From Ornithinimicrobium sediminis (GTDB lineage Bacteria; Actinomycetota; Actinomycetes; Actinomycetales; Dermatophilaceae), in assembly GCF_021272345.1 (NCBI RefSeq), contig NZ_JAJSDQ010000013.1, positions 1 through 32,650 of the forward strand: a stretch of DNA of 32,650 nt. Reading direction: 5' to 3'. Numbering within the stretch: position 1 is the first letter of the stretch; the number at the start of each line of letters is the position of its first letter. Position numbers and translations under genes: made by a program. Below are positions 6,317-13,860 of the stretch, in pieces. The notes under the pieces are model-generated. The model had not been told where the DNA came from. It did not search any database and was given only the letters and a program-made list of their open reading frames with translations.

Positions 6317-7564
6317 ATGAGAGCGCTGATCTGCGGAGCCGGGATCGCGGGACTGGCACTGGCCCAGCGGCTGACCACCTGCGGGTGGGAGGTCATGGTC
6401 GTGGAGCGAGCACCGGGCCCCCGGGAGCAGGGGTACATGATGGACTTCTTCGGCCTGGGCTACGACGCCGCCGAGGCGATGGGCCTGCTGCCGCCGCTGC
6501 GCGAGCTCGGCTACCGGCTCGACGACGTCAGCTACGTCGACTCCTCCGGAGGGCGCCGGGCCAGCTTGGACTACGAGCGCTTCGCCCGGCTGCTCGACGG
6601 GCGGCTGCTGAGCATCATGCGTCCTGACCTGGAACGGGCGTTGCGCGAGCAGGTCGAGGGCGAGGTCGTGCTGCACTACGGGCGCACGCTCGCCAGCGTG
6701 GCGACCGTGCCGGACGGCGTGCGGGCGGTGCTGAGCGACGGCACCGTGCTGGAGGCCGATCTGCTGGTCGGTGCGGATGGCATCCACTCCCAGGTCCGGG
6801 CAATGGTCTTCGGGGAGGAGTCGCGCTTCATCCGCTACCTGGGCCTGCACACGGCCGCGTACATCTTCGATGATCCGCACGTCCGGCGGCAGCTCGGCAA
6901 CCGGTTCTGCCTCACCGACACGGTGGGCCGGCAGATGGGGCTGTACGCGTTGCGGGACGGCAGGGTTGCCGCGTTCACCGTGCACCACGACCCCGAGCCA
7001 GCCATCCCGGAGGACACCCGTGCCGCTGTGCGGCGGACCTACTCGACGCTGGGCTGGGTGGTCCCGCGGGCGCTGGAGCGCTGCCCACCGCCGTCCGAGC
7101 TCTACTACGACGTGGTCGCCCAGGTGGAGGTGCCGCAGTGGCACCGCGGCAGGGTCGTCCTGCTCGGCGACGCCTGCCAGGCAGTTTCGCTCCTAGCCGG
7201 CCAGGGTGCCTCCCTTGCCGTCGCCGGCGCCTACGTCCTCGGACGGGAGCTGGCGGCCGGAGGCCCGGTCGAAGACGCCCTGGCGCGCTACCAGCAGGCC
7301 TGGCAGCCCATCGTCGAGGCCAAGCAGGAAGTCGGCCGGCGCGGCGCCAAGTGGTTCCTGCCGTCGTCACGGACACGGCTGTGGCTGCGCCGCGCCTCGC
7401 TGAAGCTGACCGCCCTACCCGGCTGGGACCGGATCGCTGGCCAGGGCCTGGTAGGCAAGACGCACCTGTCCCTGACAGACATCGGTGCCGATGCGCCGCA
7501 GCTCACCTCCATGCAGTCATCTAGCTCGTCTGAGACGTCGGGACGAAGGTGCCCAGGACGGTAG
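6317..7564 (+). CDS. FAD-dependent monooxygenase (PHBH/TetX type)
   Basis: 415 residues. The N-terminal GAGIAGLALA loop binds the ADP part of FAD, VGADGIHSQVR is the DG motif shared by FAD and NAD(P)H sites, and VVLLGDACQAVSLLAGQGAS is the GD motif that contacts the FAD ribityl chain. Together these define group A flavoprotein hydroxylases, which use NAD(P)H and O2 to hydroxylate aromatic or polyketide substrates; TetX and rifampicin monooxygenases belong here. ATG 6317 is preferred, with AAGGGA upstream, over TTG 6311. The C-terminus is Ser-rich and may run past the fold. The TetR gene directly upstream suggests substrate-induced expression. The substrate is unknown. Confidence 0.88.
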   Translation: MRALICGAGIAGLALAQRLTTCGWEVMVVERAPGPREQGYMMDFFGLGYDAAEAMGLLPPLRELGYRLDDVSYVDSSGGRRASLDYERFARLLDGRLLSIMRPDLERALREQVEGEVVLHYGRTLASVATVPDGVRAVLSDGTVLEADLLVGADGIHSQVRAMVFGEESRFIRYLGLHTAAYIFDDPHVRRQLGNRFCLTDTVGRQMGLYALRDGRVAAFTVHHDPEPAIPEDTRAAVRRTYSTLGWVVPRALERCPPPSELYYDVVAQVEVPQWHRGRVVLLGDACQAVSLLAGQGASLAVAGAYVLGRELAAGGPVEDALARYQQAWQPIVEAKQEVGRRGAKWFLPSSRTRLWLRRASLKLTALPGWDRIAGQGLVGKTHLSLTDIGADAPQLTSMQSSSSSETSGRRCPGR

Positions 7565-7614
7565 AGAGGACATCGCGAACACAGGGGAGGTTCGAGAAGA
7601 GCGACCGGTAGGCA

Positions 7615-7824
7615 GTAAGCATCACCTCAAAGCCCACCACTCCACGGGAATCCTACGAGGCGGCCGACGCCCTCGCGGTCTCGACGAAGACCGTGCGCCG
7701 CTACCTCGCCGACGGGCACCTCGACGCCCTACGGCTCGGGCGCAAGACGCTGCGGATCAAGCTCGACTCGACCGAGAGGTTCGTCGACGCCCGCCCGGTT
7801 GGCGGGTGGCGCCGGACTGGATGA
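7615..7824 (+). pseudogene. Excisionase-like HTH remnant without start codon
   Basis: An open frame from 7612 to the TGA at 7822-7824 encodes RESYEAADALAVSTKTVRRY, then LADGHLDALRLGRKTLRIKL and ERFVDARPVGG. This is a full MerR-like/HTH_17 DNA-binding domain like those of phage and ICE excisionases. There is no ATG, GTG or TTG before codon 7693, which lies inside the helix-turn-helix. The codons just before the domain are GTA AGC ATC, consistent with a GTG start changed to GTA. The nearest GGGGAGG (7584-7590) is too far to help. I read it as a silenced gene of an element integrated at the nearby tRNA-Asn; no integrase is visible. Confidence 0.6.
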
Positions 7825-7895
7825 GTGTCCGGGAAGGACTCGACCTGCTCCTGGGCGGCACCGCAGACGCTGGCTGGGCGACGGGAAGTTCACGC

Positions 7896-7933
7896 TTGGG
7901 CGGGTTGCCGGATGTCGGCGGGAACACGCCCAA
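7896..7933. repeat. Long imperfect hairpin
   Basis: Outer arms TTGGGCGGGTT and AACACGCCCAA pair with one mismatch, and inner arms GCCG/CGGC enclose GATGT, with three unpaired G on one side. There is no T-tract. It lies between the excisionase-like remnant and tRNA-Asn, where an attachment core or recombinase site could be; its function is unknown. Confidence 0.5.
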
Positions 7934-8009
7934 GAAGGGTGATGGCTGCTCCTCTCGGTTGAGTGACAGCCACCTGCGAACGATGCATAGTCGCTGCACT
8001 CAGATGGAG

Positions 8010-8054
8010 AAAGGCCCCTGAACTTGCGTTTCCGCAGTTCAGAGGCCTTTTTAC
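8010..8054. terminator. Bidirectional terminator beside tRNA-Asn
   Basis: AAAGGCC-CTGAAC-GCG pairs with CGC-GTTCAG-GGCCTTT around a TTTC loop, with only small bulges. On the plus strand the stem is followed by TTTTTA; on the minus strand by TTTC. It would end the tRNA-Asn transcript and block reading from the accessory side. Confidence 0.8.
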
Positions 8055-8058
8055 GACG

Positions 8059-8131
8059 CTCCCCCGGTTGGACTCGAACCAACAACCTGCCGGTTAACAG
8101 CCGGCTGCTCTGCCAATTGAGCTACAGGGGA
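8059..8131 (-). tRNA. tRNA-Asn (GTT)
   Basis: 73-nt tRNA read on the minus strand. The acceptor stem TCCCCTG pairs with CGGGGGA plus discriminator G; the anticodon arm is GCCGG-CTGTTAA-CCGGC with anticodon GTT; the T arm is GTTGG-TTCGAGT-CCAAC. CCA is not encoded. Its 3' end faces the accessory region and is followed directly by a terminator hairpin. Confidence 0.97.
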
Positions 8132-8183
8132 ATGGCCGCGCAGGAGCGCAGCGAGGCACGACTGTACCAAACCACCCGGCCGG

Positions 8184-8759
8184 TCACGAATCGCCGCTCG
8201 GGGGGTCCACGGGGGCCAGTCCGGCCTGGTCACGCAGCTCGCGACGGGCGACCTCGACCTCGCGGACGAGCGCGGCGTCGTCGGCCCGGGACCCCCGGCC
8301 GAGCTGCACCTGGTCGACCAGCTCACGGGTGCTCAGCACCTTGCGGATGCTCACCGTGGCCGACCTCCGGGCGCCCAGGTCGACCTGTCGCACGAGCACC
8401 ACGCTGGCCGACACCCTCTCCCAGAAGACCTCCGGCAGCCGGCCGGGCCCGGTGCGCTCGCGCACGGTCCACTGCAGACCGCGCACGCTGCCGACCCAGC
8501 TCAGGCTGAGCGTCATGGACTCGGGGTCCCACGCGCCGGTGTCGACGTCGTGCCAGGGCCGGTCGACCTGCACCTCACCGCTCTCGGCGAGCACCACCAC
8601 CCGGTAGGTCGTGAGCACCACCCAGGAGGCGGTGTGGTCGTCCTGGGCCACGGCGAGCACGTGCTCACCCCTCCGTAGGCCGACGTCCACGCCAGCGGGC
8701 AGGTCTGCCTGACCACGCCTGTCGCGCGGCTGGCCACCGCGCCCCGACCGTCGGAACAT
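8184..8759 (-). CDS. Conserved hypothetical protein downstream of dnaG
   Basis: 191 residues, start ATG 8759 with GGAG 5 nt upstream; GTG 8765, overlapping the dnaG stop, is an alternative. The middle has strands such as EHVLAVAQDD, WVVLTTYRVVVL and LSLSWVGSVRGLQW, a pattern like a small beta-barrel of the PH/GRAM kind, followed by a charged helical C-terminus (VREVEVARRELRDQ). No catalytic motif, signal peptide or membrane helix is seen. It is the last gene before tRNA-Asn and is translationally linked to dnaG, so it is probably co-expressed with primase. The PH-like reading is only an impression. Confidence 0.75.
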   Translation of the reverse strand: MFRRSGRGGQPRDRRGQADLPAGVDVGLRRGEHVLAVAQDDHTASWVVLTTYRVVVLAESGEVQVDRPWHDVDTGAWDPESMTLSLSWVGSVRGLQWTVRERTGPGRLPEVFWERVSASVVLVRQVDLGARRSATVSIRKVLSTRELVDQVQLGRGSRADDAALVREVEVARRELRDQAGLAPVDPPSGDS

Positions 8760-8761
8760 GC

Positions 8762-10705
8762 TCACTCCATCCTGGCCCGAAGACGGGCCCGTTCCTGGTG
8801 CAGCACGACAAGCTGCTCGCTGAGCCGCCGCGTCTCCGGGTCGTCCGGGGCCGCCCGCTGCAGCGCACTCATCGCATCGGCGATCCGCTGGGCGAGGGTC
8901 GCCTCCATCACCCGCCAGACCAGCGAGTCGACATACTTCACCGGCGGCTCGCCGGAGCCCGGTTCGAGGGTCACCGGCAACGGTGCGACAGCGAGCTCGG
9001 CCACCATGGGGGCCATCACCGGAGGGGTGTGGCCGGCGACTGCGTCGGTCCAGCCGCGCGCGCTCAGGGCGCCCGAGGCCGCCACGCCGCCGGCCTGCCT
9101 GACGCCGTGCCACAACGCGCGGTGCGCCGGGGCCCGGAAGCCTTCGACGGCGATCGCGTCGACCTCCTCGGCGATGAGCGAGCCGGGGTACTGCAGCACG
9201 ACCTGGAGCAGCTGGCGCTCGACGGCCACGACCGGGTCGCGCAGGTCGGGTCTGGGGATCGTCGGAGCCTGTCCTGGCTGCGTCTCCCCAGCGGCCCCGT
9301 GCCGCTCCCCCGTGCCTCGATGCTCCGGGGGGCGTCCCGCGTGCCTGCCCGGGTCGGCCCCCGCACGCGCGACCTCCTGGCCGAAGCCCACCACGTCGAC
9401 CCCCAGCCATCCGGCCACGCTGCGGACGTACTCGGGGCGCAGCGAGCGGTCGCGGATGCCGGCCACGATGGGAGCCACGGCCCGCATCGCCTGGACCCGC
9501 TCCTCGGGGCGGTCGAGCTCGTAGGCGTCGAGCGTGGTGCGCACGGCGAACTCGAACATCGGCACGGCACCCTCGACCAGGGCGACGACCGCCTCGCTGC
9601 CGGAGGACTGCCACAGCTCGTTCGGGTCCTGGCCGGCCGGGGCGACGGCCACGAAGGACTGGGCAGCCCAGCGCTGGTCCTGCTCGAAGGCCCGCATCGC
9701 CGCCTTCTGACCCGCCGCGTCCCCGTCGAAGGTGAAGATCACCCGCGCCGGTGACGTGCCCGGCTCGTCCCGCAGGATCCGACGCAGGGCCTTGATGTGG
9801 TCGAGGCCGAACGAGGTGCCGCACGTAGCGACCGCCGTCTCGACGCCTGCCAGGTGGCAGGCCATGACATCGGTGTAGCCCTCGACGATGACGGCCCGGC
9901 GCTGCTGGGCCATGGCCTTCTTGGCCAGGTCGAGCCCGTAGAGCACGGAGGTCTTCTTGTAGATCGGGGTCTCGGAGGTGTTGAGGTACTTCGCCGCGAT
10001 GCGGTCGTCGTCGTGGATCCGACGGGCCCCGAAGCCCACGGTGTCGCCGGTGATGTCACGGATGGGCCAGACGACACGGCCCCGGAAACGGTCGTAGACA
10101 CCGCGCTGCCCACGGCCGACGAGCCCGCCGGTGACGAGCTCGTCGAGGGTGAAGCCCTTGTCGCGAAGGTGGTCGGCCAGCGCGGTGCCCGAGCCCGGCG
10201 CGTAGCCCACTCCGAAGTGCACGGCTGGTCCCGAGGTGAAGCCCTTGGCGCGCAGGAAGTCGCGCCCGGCCCGTGCCTCGGCAGACGTGATGAGCGTCTC
10301 GTGGTAGAACTCCGCAGCCGCCCGGTGGGCCTCGACCAGCCGGGAGCGCTTGCCGAGACCTCCGCCCTCGGACTCACGTGGACCTCCACGGCCGGAGGAC
10401 TCCTCGTAGCGCAGCTCCATCCCGAGGCGGCCCGCGAGACGCTCGACCGCCTCGCTGAAGGTCAGGTGGTCGACGGCCATCACGAAGGAGATGACGTCCC
10501 CGCCCTCCCCGCACCCGAAGCAGTGGTAGGCGCCCACCGCGGGCCGCACGGTGAACGACGGCGTCTTCTCGTCGTGGAAGGGGCACAGGCCCTTGAGGGA
10601 GCCCATGCCTGCGTTGCGCAGCGTGACGTGGTCGCGCACGATGTCGTCGATGGACGTGCGCTCCTTGACCGCCTGCACGTCCTCCGGCTTGATCAGCCCC
10701 GCCAC
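8762..10705 (-). CDS. dnaG: DNA primase
   Basis: 647 residues; synthesises RNA primers for replication with the DnaB helicase. The N-terminal CHC2 zinc finger uses Cys41, His44, Cys62 and Cys65 (CPFHDE and YHCFGCGEGGD). A primase N domain follows, then the TOPRIM domain with VIVEGYTDVMACH (catalytic Glu) and FTFDGDAAGQKA (metal-binding DGD). The C-terminal helicase-interaction region after about residue 450 is variable and Pro/Gly-rich at its start. Length fits actinobacterial DnaG. It lies 12 bp after an alpha/beta hydrolase gene on the same strand, so the two may be co-transcribed. Confidence 0.98.
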   Translation of the reverse strand: MAGLIKPEDVQAVKERTSIDDIVRDHVTLRNAGMGSLKGLCPFHDEKTPSFTVRPAVGAYHCFGCGEGGDVISFVMAVDHLTFSEAVERLAGRLGMELRYEESSGRGGPRESEGGGLGKRSRLVEAHRAAAEFYHETLITSAEARAGRDFLRAKGFTSGPAVHFGVGYAPGSGTALADHLRDKGFTLDELVTGGLVGRGQRGVYDRFRGRVVWPIRDITGDTVGFGARRIHDDDRIAAKYLNTSETPIYKKTSVLYGLDLAKKAMAQQRRAVIVEGYTDVMACHLAGVETAVATCGTSFGLDHIKALRRILRDEPGTSPARVIFTFDGDAAGQKAAMRAFEQDQRWAAQSFVAVAPAGQDPNELWQSSGSEAVVALVEGAVPMFEFAVRTTLDAYELDRPEERVQAMRAVAPIVAGIRDRSLRPEYVRSVAGWLGVDVVGFGQEVARAGADPGRHAGRPPEHRGTGERHGAAGETQPGQAPTIPRPDLRDPVVAVERQLLQVVLQYPGSLIAEEVDAIAVEGFRAPAHRALWHGVRQAGGVAASGALSARGWTDAVAGHTPPVMAPMVAELAVAPLPVTLEPGSGEPPVKYVDSLVWRVMEATLAQRIADAMSALQRAAPDDPETRRLSEQLVVLHQERARLRARME

Positions 10706-10717
10706 GTCGACGTCCCG

Positions 10718-11740
10718 TCAGGCCAGGAACGCACGGACGTCCTCGGCGAAGCGCTGAGGGTGCTCCAGGTGCGGCGAGTGCCCACAGTCCTCGTACACCC
10801 GCTCGACGTGGTCGCCGCTCGCGAGCACGGTCCGCACCTGGGCCACCATCGGCTGCGGCGGGCACACGTCCGGTCCCGGCCACCCCGGCACCGCACCCAG
10901 GCTGCCCAGGTAGGCCAGGTCGAACGTCGAGGTGTCGGAGACGACCTGGTCGTCGGCACCGCGGACCCACAGCACTGGCGGGGCCGGGTCGAGGTCGGCG
11001 AAGCCGGACAGGTCGCAGTGCTTGGGCGCGGTCGCGTTGTTCATGCCTGTCAGCCCGGGCGCGACGTGGGGCCAGTGCGGCGAGGTCGTCGTGTCTCCCG
11101 GGTACACGTCGTCGCCCACGCTGGTCGCCAGCATGCCGTCCAGGTAGCGCTGCTCGGTCTCGTGGTCGAAGGTCATGCCAGGCGCGACGTAGAAGCCGCG
11201 CAGCGTCGTCAGCGGGCTGGTCGTCTCCGTCCCCCGGTCACCGGCGGCGAGCGCCGCGCAGAAGTCGGGGTTCGCCGTGCCGCCACCGGAGCCGGCGAAG
11301 TCCTCGGTGACCGGTGTGCCCTCCGGGTCCTTGGTGCCACCGAACCCGAAGGGCGACATGGGTGCCTCCAGCACCAGCCGGCGCACCCGCTCGGGATGGT
11401 CGAGGGCCAGCTGCATGAGCACTCCCCCGCCGGTGGACCAGCCGAGCAGGTCGACCGGACCGGTCACACCCACCGCGTCGAGGAAGGCAGCCAGGTCGTC
11501 GGAGAGGTCACGCACCCCGCGTGAGGCGTCGATCGGGGCCCGTTCGGAGTCGCCGTAGCCCCGCACGTCGGGAGCGAGCAGATGGAAGTCTCCTGCGAGC
11601 CGGTCCATGAGGTCCTCGAAGAACACCGAGGACGAGATGTTGCCGTGGACCAGGACCACCGCGGGCGAGCCGGGGCCTCCCGCCTCCCGGTATGCCGTGT
11701 GCAGACGCGCGGTCGCGACGGTCCGGGGCGTGTACGTCAT
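10718..11740 (-). CDS. Alpha/beta hydrolase
   Basis: 340 residues starting MTYTPRTVATARL. HGNISSSVFF contributes the oxyanion hole, Ser102 in GWSTGG is the nucleophile, the acid is probably Asp in VRGADDQVV and the His lies in DCGHSPHLEHP near the C-terminus. A large cap between residues about 125 and 270 includes a Gly/Thr-rich stretch and probably sets substrate choice. ATG 11740 is used with AGGAT 7 nt upstream; a longer frame upstream overlaps the divergent ligD-type gene and has no domain text. The substrate is unknown. Confidence 0.88.
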   Translation of the reverse strand: MTYTPRTVATARLHTAYREAGGPGSPAVVLVHGNISSSVFFEDLMDRLAGDFHLLAPDVRGYGDSERAPIDASRGVRDLSDDLAAFLDAVGVTGPVDLLGWSTGGGVLMQLALDHPERVRRLVLEAPMSPFGFGGTKDPEGTPVTEDFAGSGGGTANPDFCAALAAGDRGTETTSPLTTLRGFYVAPGMTFDHETEQRYLDGMLATSVGDDVYPGDTTTSPHWPHVAPGLTGMNNATAPKHCDLSGFADLDPAPPVLWVRGADDQVVSDTSTFDLAYLGSLGAVPGWPGPDVCPPQPMVAQVRTVLASGDHVERVYEDCGHSPHLEHPQRFAEDVRAFLA

Positions 11741-11786
11741 ACCCCTGATCCTGGCACGAGCCACAGGCCTGTGGTGGAGTGGCCTC

Positions 11787-12746
11787 GTGGCCTCCTCGAG
11801 CAGCCCAGGGACCGAGCTCGTCGTCGGTGATCGCACGGTGCGCATCTCCAACCCGGACCGCGTCTACTTCCCGGCGGTCGGCGTCACGAAGCTGGACCTG
11901 GCGCACTACTACCTGTCCGTGGGTGACGGCGTCGTCAACGCGCTGCGGGAGCGACCGTGCATGCTGCACCGCTACCCCGAGGGGGTCGAGGGCCAGAAGG
12001 TGCACCAGAAGCGCCTTCCTCGTGGCGCGCCATCCTGGGTCGAGACCGTGCACGTGACCTTCCCACGGTGGAGCCGCACGGCGGACGAGCTCTGCGTCAC
12101 CGAGCTGGCGAGCGTGGTCTGGGCCGTGCAGATGTCGACCGTGGAGTTCCACCCCTGGAACAGCAGGCGCGCCGACGTCGAACGCCCCGACGAGTGGCGC
12201 ATCGACCTCGACCCCGGTGACGAGTGCGACTTCTCGACGGTGCGGCGCGTGGCCGGTGTCGCCCACGAGGTGCTCGACGAGCTCGGCGCCGAGGGCTACC
12301 CCAAGACGACGGGCAGCAAGGGCGTCCACATCTACGTGCGGATCCACCCCGAGCACCCGTTCACCGACGTGCGCCGTGCCGCCCTCTCGTTCGCGCGGGA
12401 GGTCGAGCGGCGCTGCCCCGCCGAGGCGACGACGACGTGGTGGCGCAAGGACCGCGACCCCAGAGCCGTGTTCGTCGACTTCAACCAGAACGCACGCGAC
12501 CACACCGTCGCCTGCGCCTACTCGGTGCGCGGCACCCCGGACGCCCGGGTCTCGGCCCCGCTGCGGTGGGACGAGGTCGCCGACTGCGACCCGCGCGACT
12601 TCACCCTGCTGACGATGCCGCAGCGCTACGCTGCGCTGGGCGACCTGCACGCCGACATCGACGACCACCCCTTTGACATCGCCCCGCTGCTGGAGTGGGC
12701 CGACCGGGACGAGGCCGAGGGCGCCGGACCCGTCCCCGATCCCTGA
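11787..12746 (+). CDS. Stand-alone LigD polymerase/primase domain protein
   Basis: 319 residues of the archaeo-eukaryotic primase superfamily, corresponding to the polymerase (PolDom) part of bacterial LigD for non-homologous end joining. ISNPDRVYFP and LAHYY near the N-terminus, PCMLHRYPEGVEG and the catalytic pair Asp140-x-Asp142 in WRIDLDPGD are typical, as are KTTGSKGVHIYV and AVFVDFNQNARDHT, which carries another metal ligand. There is no ligase or nuclease domain, and no Ku gene is in this window. Actinobacteria often carry PolDom as a separate protein (LigD2/PrimPol-like). GTG 11787 is used, with GGAG upstream. It is divergent from the hydrolase gene across 46 bp. Confidence 0.92.
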   Translation: MASSSSPGTELVVGDRTVRISNPDRVYFPAVGVTKLDLAHYYLSVGDGVVNALRERPCMLHRYPEGVEGQKVHQKRLPRGAPSWVETVHVTFPRWSRTADELCVTELASVVWAVQMSTVEFHPWNSRRADVERPDEWRIDLDPGDECDFSTVRRVAGVAHEVLDELGAEGYPKTTGSKGVHIYVRIHPEHPFTDVRRAALSFAREVERRCPAEATTTWWRKDRDPRAVFVDFNQNARDHTVACAYSVRGTPDARVSAPLRWDEVADCDPRDFTLLTMPQRYAALGDLHADIDDHPFDIAPLLEWADRDEAEGAGPVPDP

Positions 12747-12778
12747 CCTGCTGCCAGGAGGCTCTCCTGCGGTCAGGG
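12741..12778. terminator. Two-tier hairpin between convergent genes
   Basis: Outer arms CCCTGACC and GGTCAGGG are perfect; inner arms CAGGAG/CTCCTG enclose GCT. The outer arms contain the stop codons of both converging genes (ligD-type TGA and, on the other strand, the nitronate monooxygenase TGA). No U-tract follows, so termination would rely on the stem alone. Confidence 0.55.
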
Positions 12779-13789
12779 CACCAGGTCGCGGACGATGTCT
12801 GCCGCCGGACGCTCCTGAGCCGCACGCCATCCGGTGCCCGCCCAGATGTGGATGCCGTGCACGTCCCCCTGCCGCGCCGCCGCCCGCCGCAGCGGCTTCG
12901 TGAGCTGGTCGACGACGGGGTAGGCCGCCGGGGTGGCATCGTCCTGCATCGCGACGAAGTCGTTGCGCACCGCGCCCGCGGCCCGGCCGGAGAAGGCACG
13001 GGTGACCACCCGGGTGGTCAGGTCGGGGTCACGCAGCGCCGCACGGTAGGTGACCGAGGCGCCCGACTCGTCGCTGAGCAGCAGCGCCGTGCCCACCTGC
13101 ACCGCGGCGGCCCCGGCGGCCAGCGCGCGCCCCGTGTCCCCCGAGGTGGTCACACCGCCGGCGGCGACCAGGGGCAGGCTCGTCTCGGAGCCGACCCACG
13201 CGAGCAGACCGAGGTGGTCGAGCCGGTTGGGGGTGGCGCTCGGGTCGAACGTGCCCCGGTGACCCCCCGCCTCTGCGCCCTGCAGGACGAGCACGTCGGC
13301 CCCTGCCCGCTGCGCCGCCGCGGCCTCCAGCGGGTCCGTCACCGTGACGTGCACCTCCAGCCCGGCCTCGTGCCACTCGGCGACCCGGGACGCCGGTGGG
13401 ACCCCGAACGTGCAGGACACGACCGAGGCGCCCACGACCCGCACCAGCTCTGCCTTGTCCTCCCAGTGGTCGGTGTCACCCCAGAAGGGCTCGGGGACCA
13501 CGGCGCCGCGGGCGCGGGCGAGCGCCAGCAGCCGCATCCGGTATGCCGTGACCGCCTGCTCCAGGGCGGCCCGGTCCAGCCGCTGCGGCACGAAGAGGTT
13601 GATCCCGAACGGCCGGTCGGTCAGCTCCCGCACCTCCACCGCCTGCGCGGCCAGCTCCTCGGGGGTCAGGTAGCCGCCGGGCAGCATGCCCAGACCGCCG
13701 GCCCCGCTCACCGCCGCCACGAGTGCCGGCGTGCTCACGCCGCCTGCCATCGGGGCGCCGACGACCGGCAGGGTCATGGAGTCGAGCAC
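12773..13789 (-). CDS. Nitronate monooxygenase (2-nitropropane dioxygenase family)
   Basis: 338-residue FMN-dependent TIM barrel. The N-terminal LPVVGAPMAGGVSTP, the GGLGMLPGG loop, QGAEAGGHRG with the catalytic His, and GGVTTSGDTGRALAAGAAAV followed by GTALL at the phosphate site match this family, which oxidises alkyl nitronates such as propionate-3-nitronate. GTG 13789 has GGAAGGA upstream; ATG 13777 is an internal alternative. It follows dgt by 71 bp on the same strand. Homologs also include enoyl-ACP reductase-like FabK, but the AGGH motif favours nitronate monooxygenase. Confidence 0.9.
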   Translation of the reverse strand: MLDSMTLPVVGAPMAGGVSTPALVAAVSGAGGLGMLPGGYLTPEELAAQAVEVRELTDRPFGINLFVPQRLDRAALEQAVTAYRMRLLALARARGAVVPEPFWGDTDHWEDKAELVRVVGASVVSCTFGVPPASRVAEWHEAGLEVHVTVTDPLEAAAAQRAGADVLVLQGAEAGGHRGTFDPSATPNRLDHLGLLAWVGSETSLPLVAAGGVTTSGDTGRALAAGAAAVQVGTALLLSDESGASVTYRAALRDPDLTTRVVTRAFSGRAAGAVRNDFVAMQDDATPAAYPVVDQLTKPLRRAAARQGDVHGIHIWAGTGWRAAQERPAADIVRDLVP

Positions 13790-13860
13790 GGGGTCGTCCT
13801 TCCGTTGCCGGTGGCGAGGTCCGGGCCACGGTCCGGAGCCCTCATGAAAGCATCCCGTCC

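Noticed and set aside
7793-7802. CCCGGTTGG match to the tRNA-Asn T arm as a possible second attachment site
   Set aside because: Only nine bases agree and they lie in the excisionase coding frame; such matches are expected by chance in GC-rich DNA.
8766-9824. Long open frame extending the gene downstream of dnaG far into dnaG on the same strand
   Set aside because: It runs in another frame across dnaG, is Arg/Gly/Pro-rich with no domain text, and is a by-product of high GC. The real gene starts at 8759.
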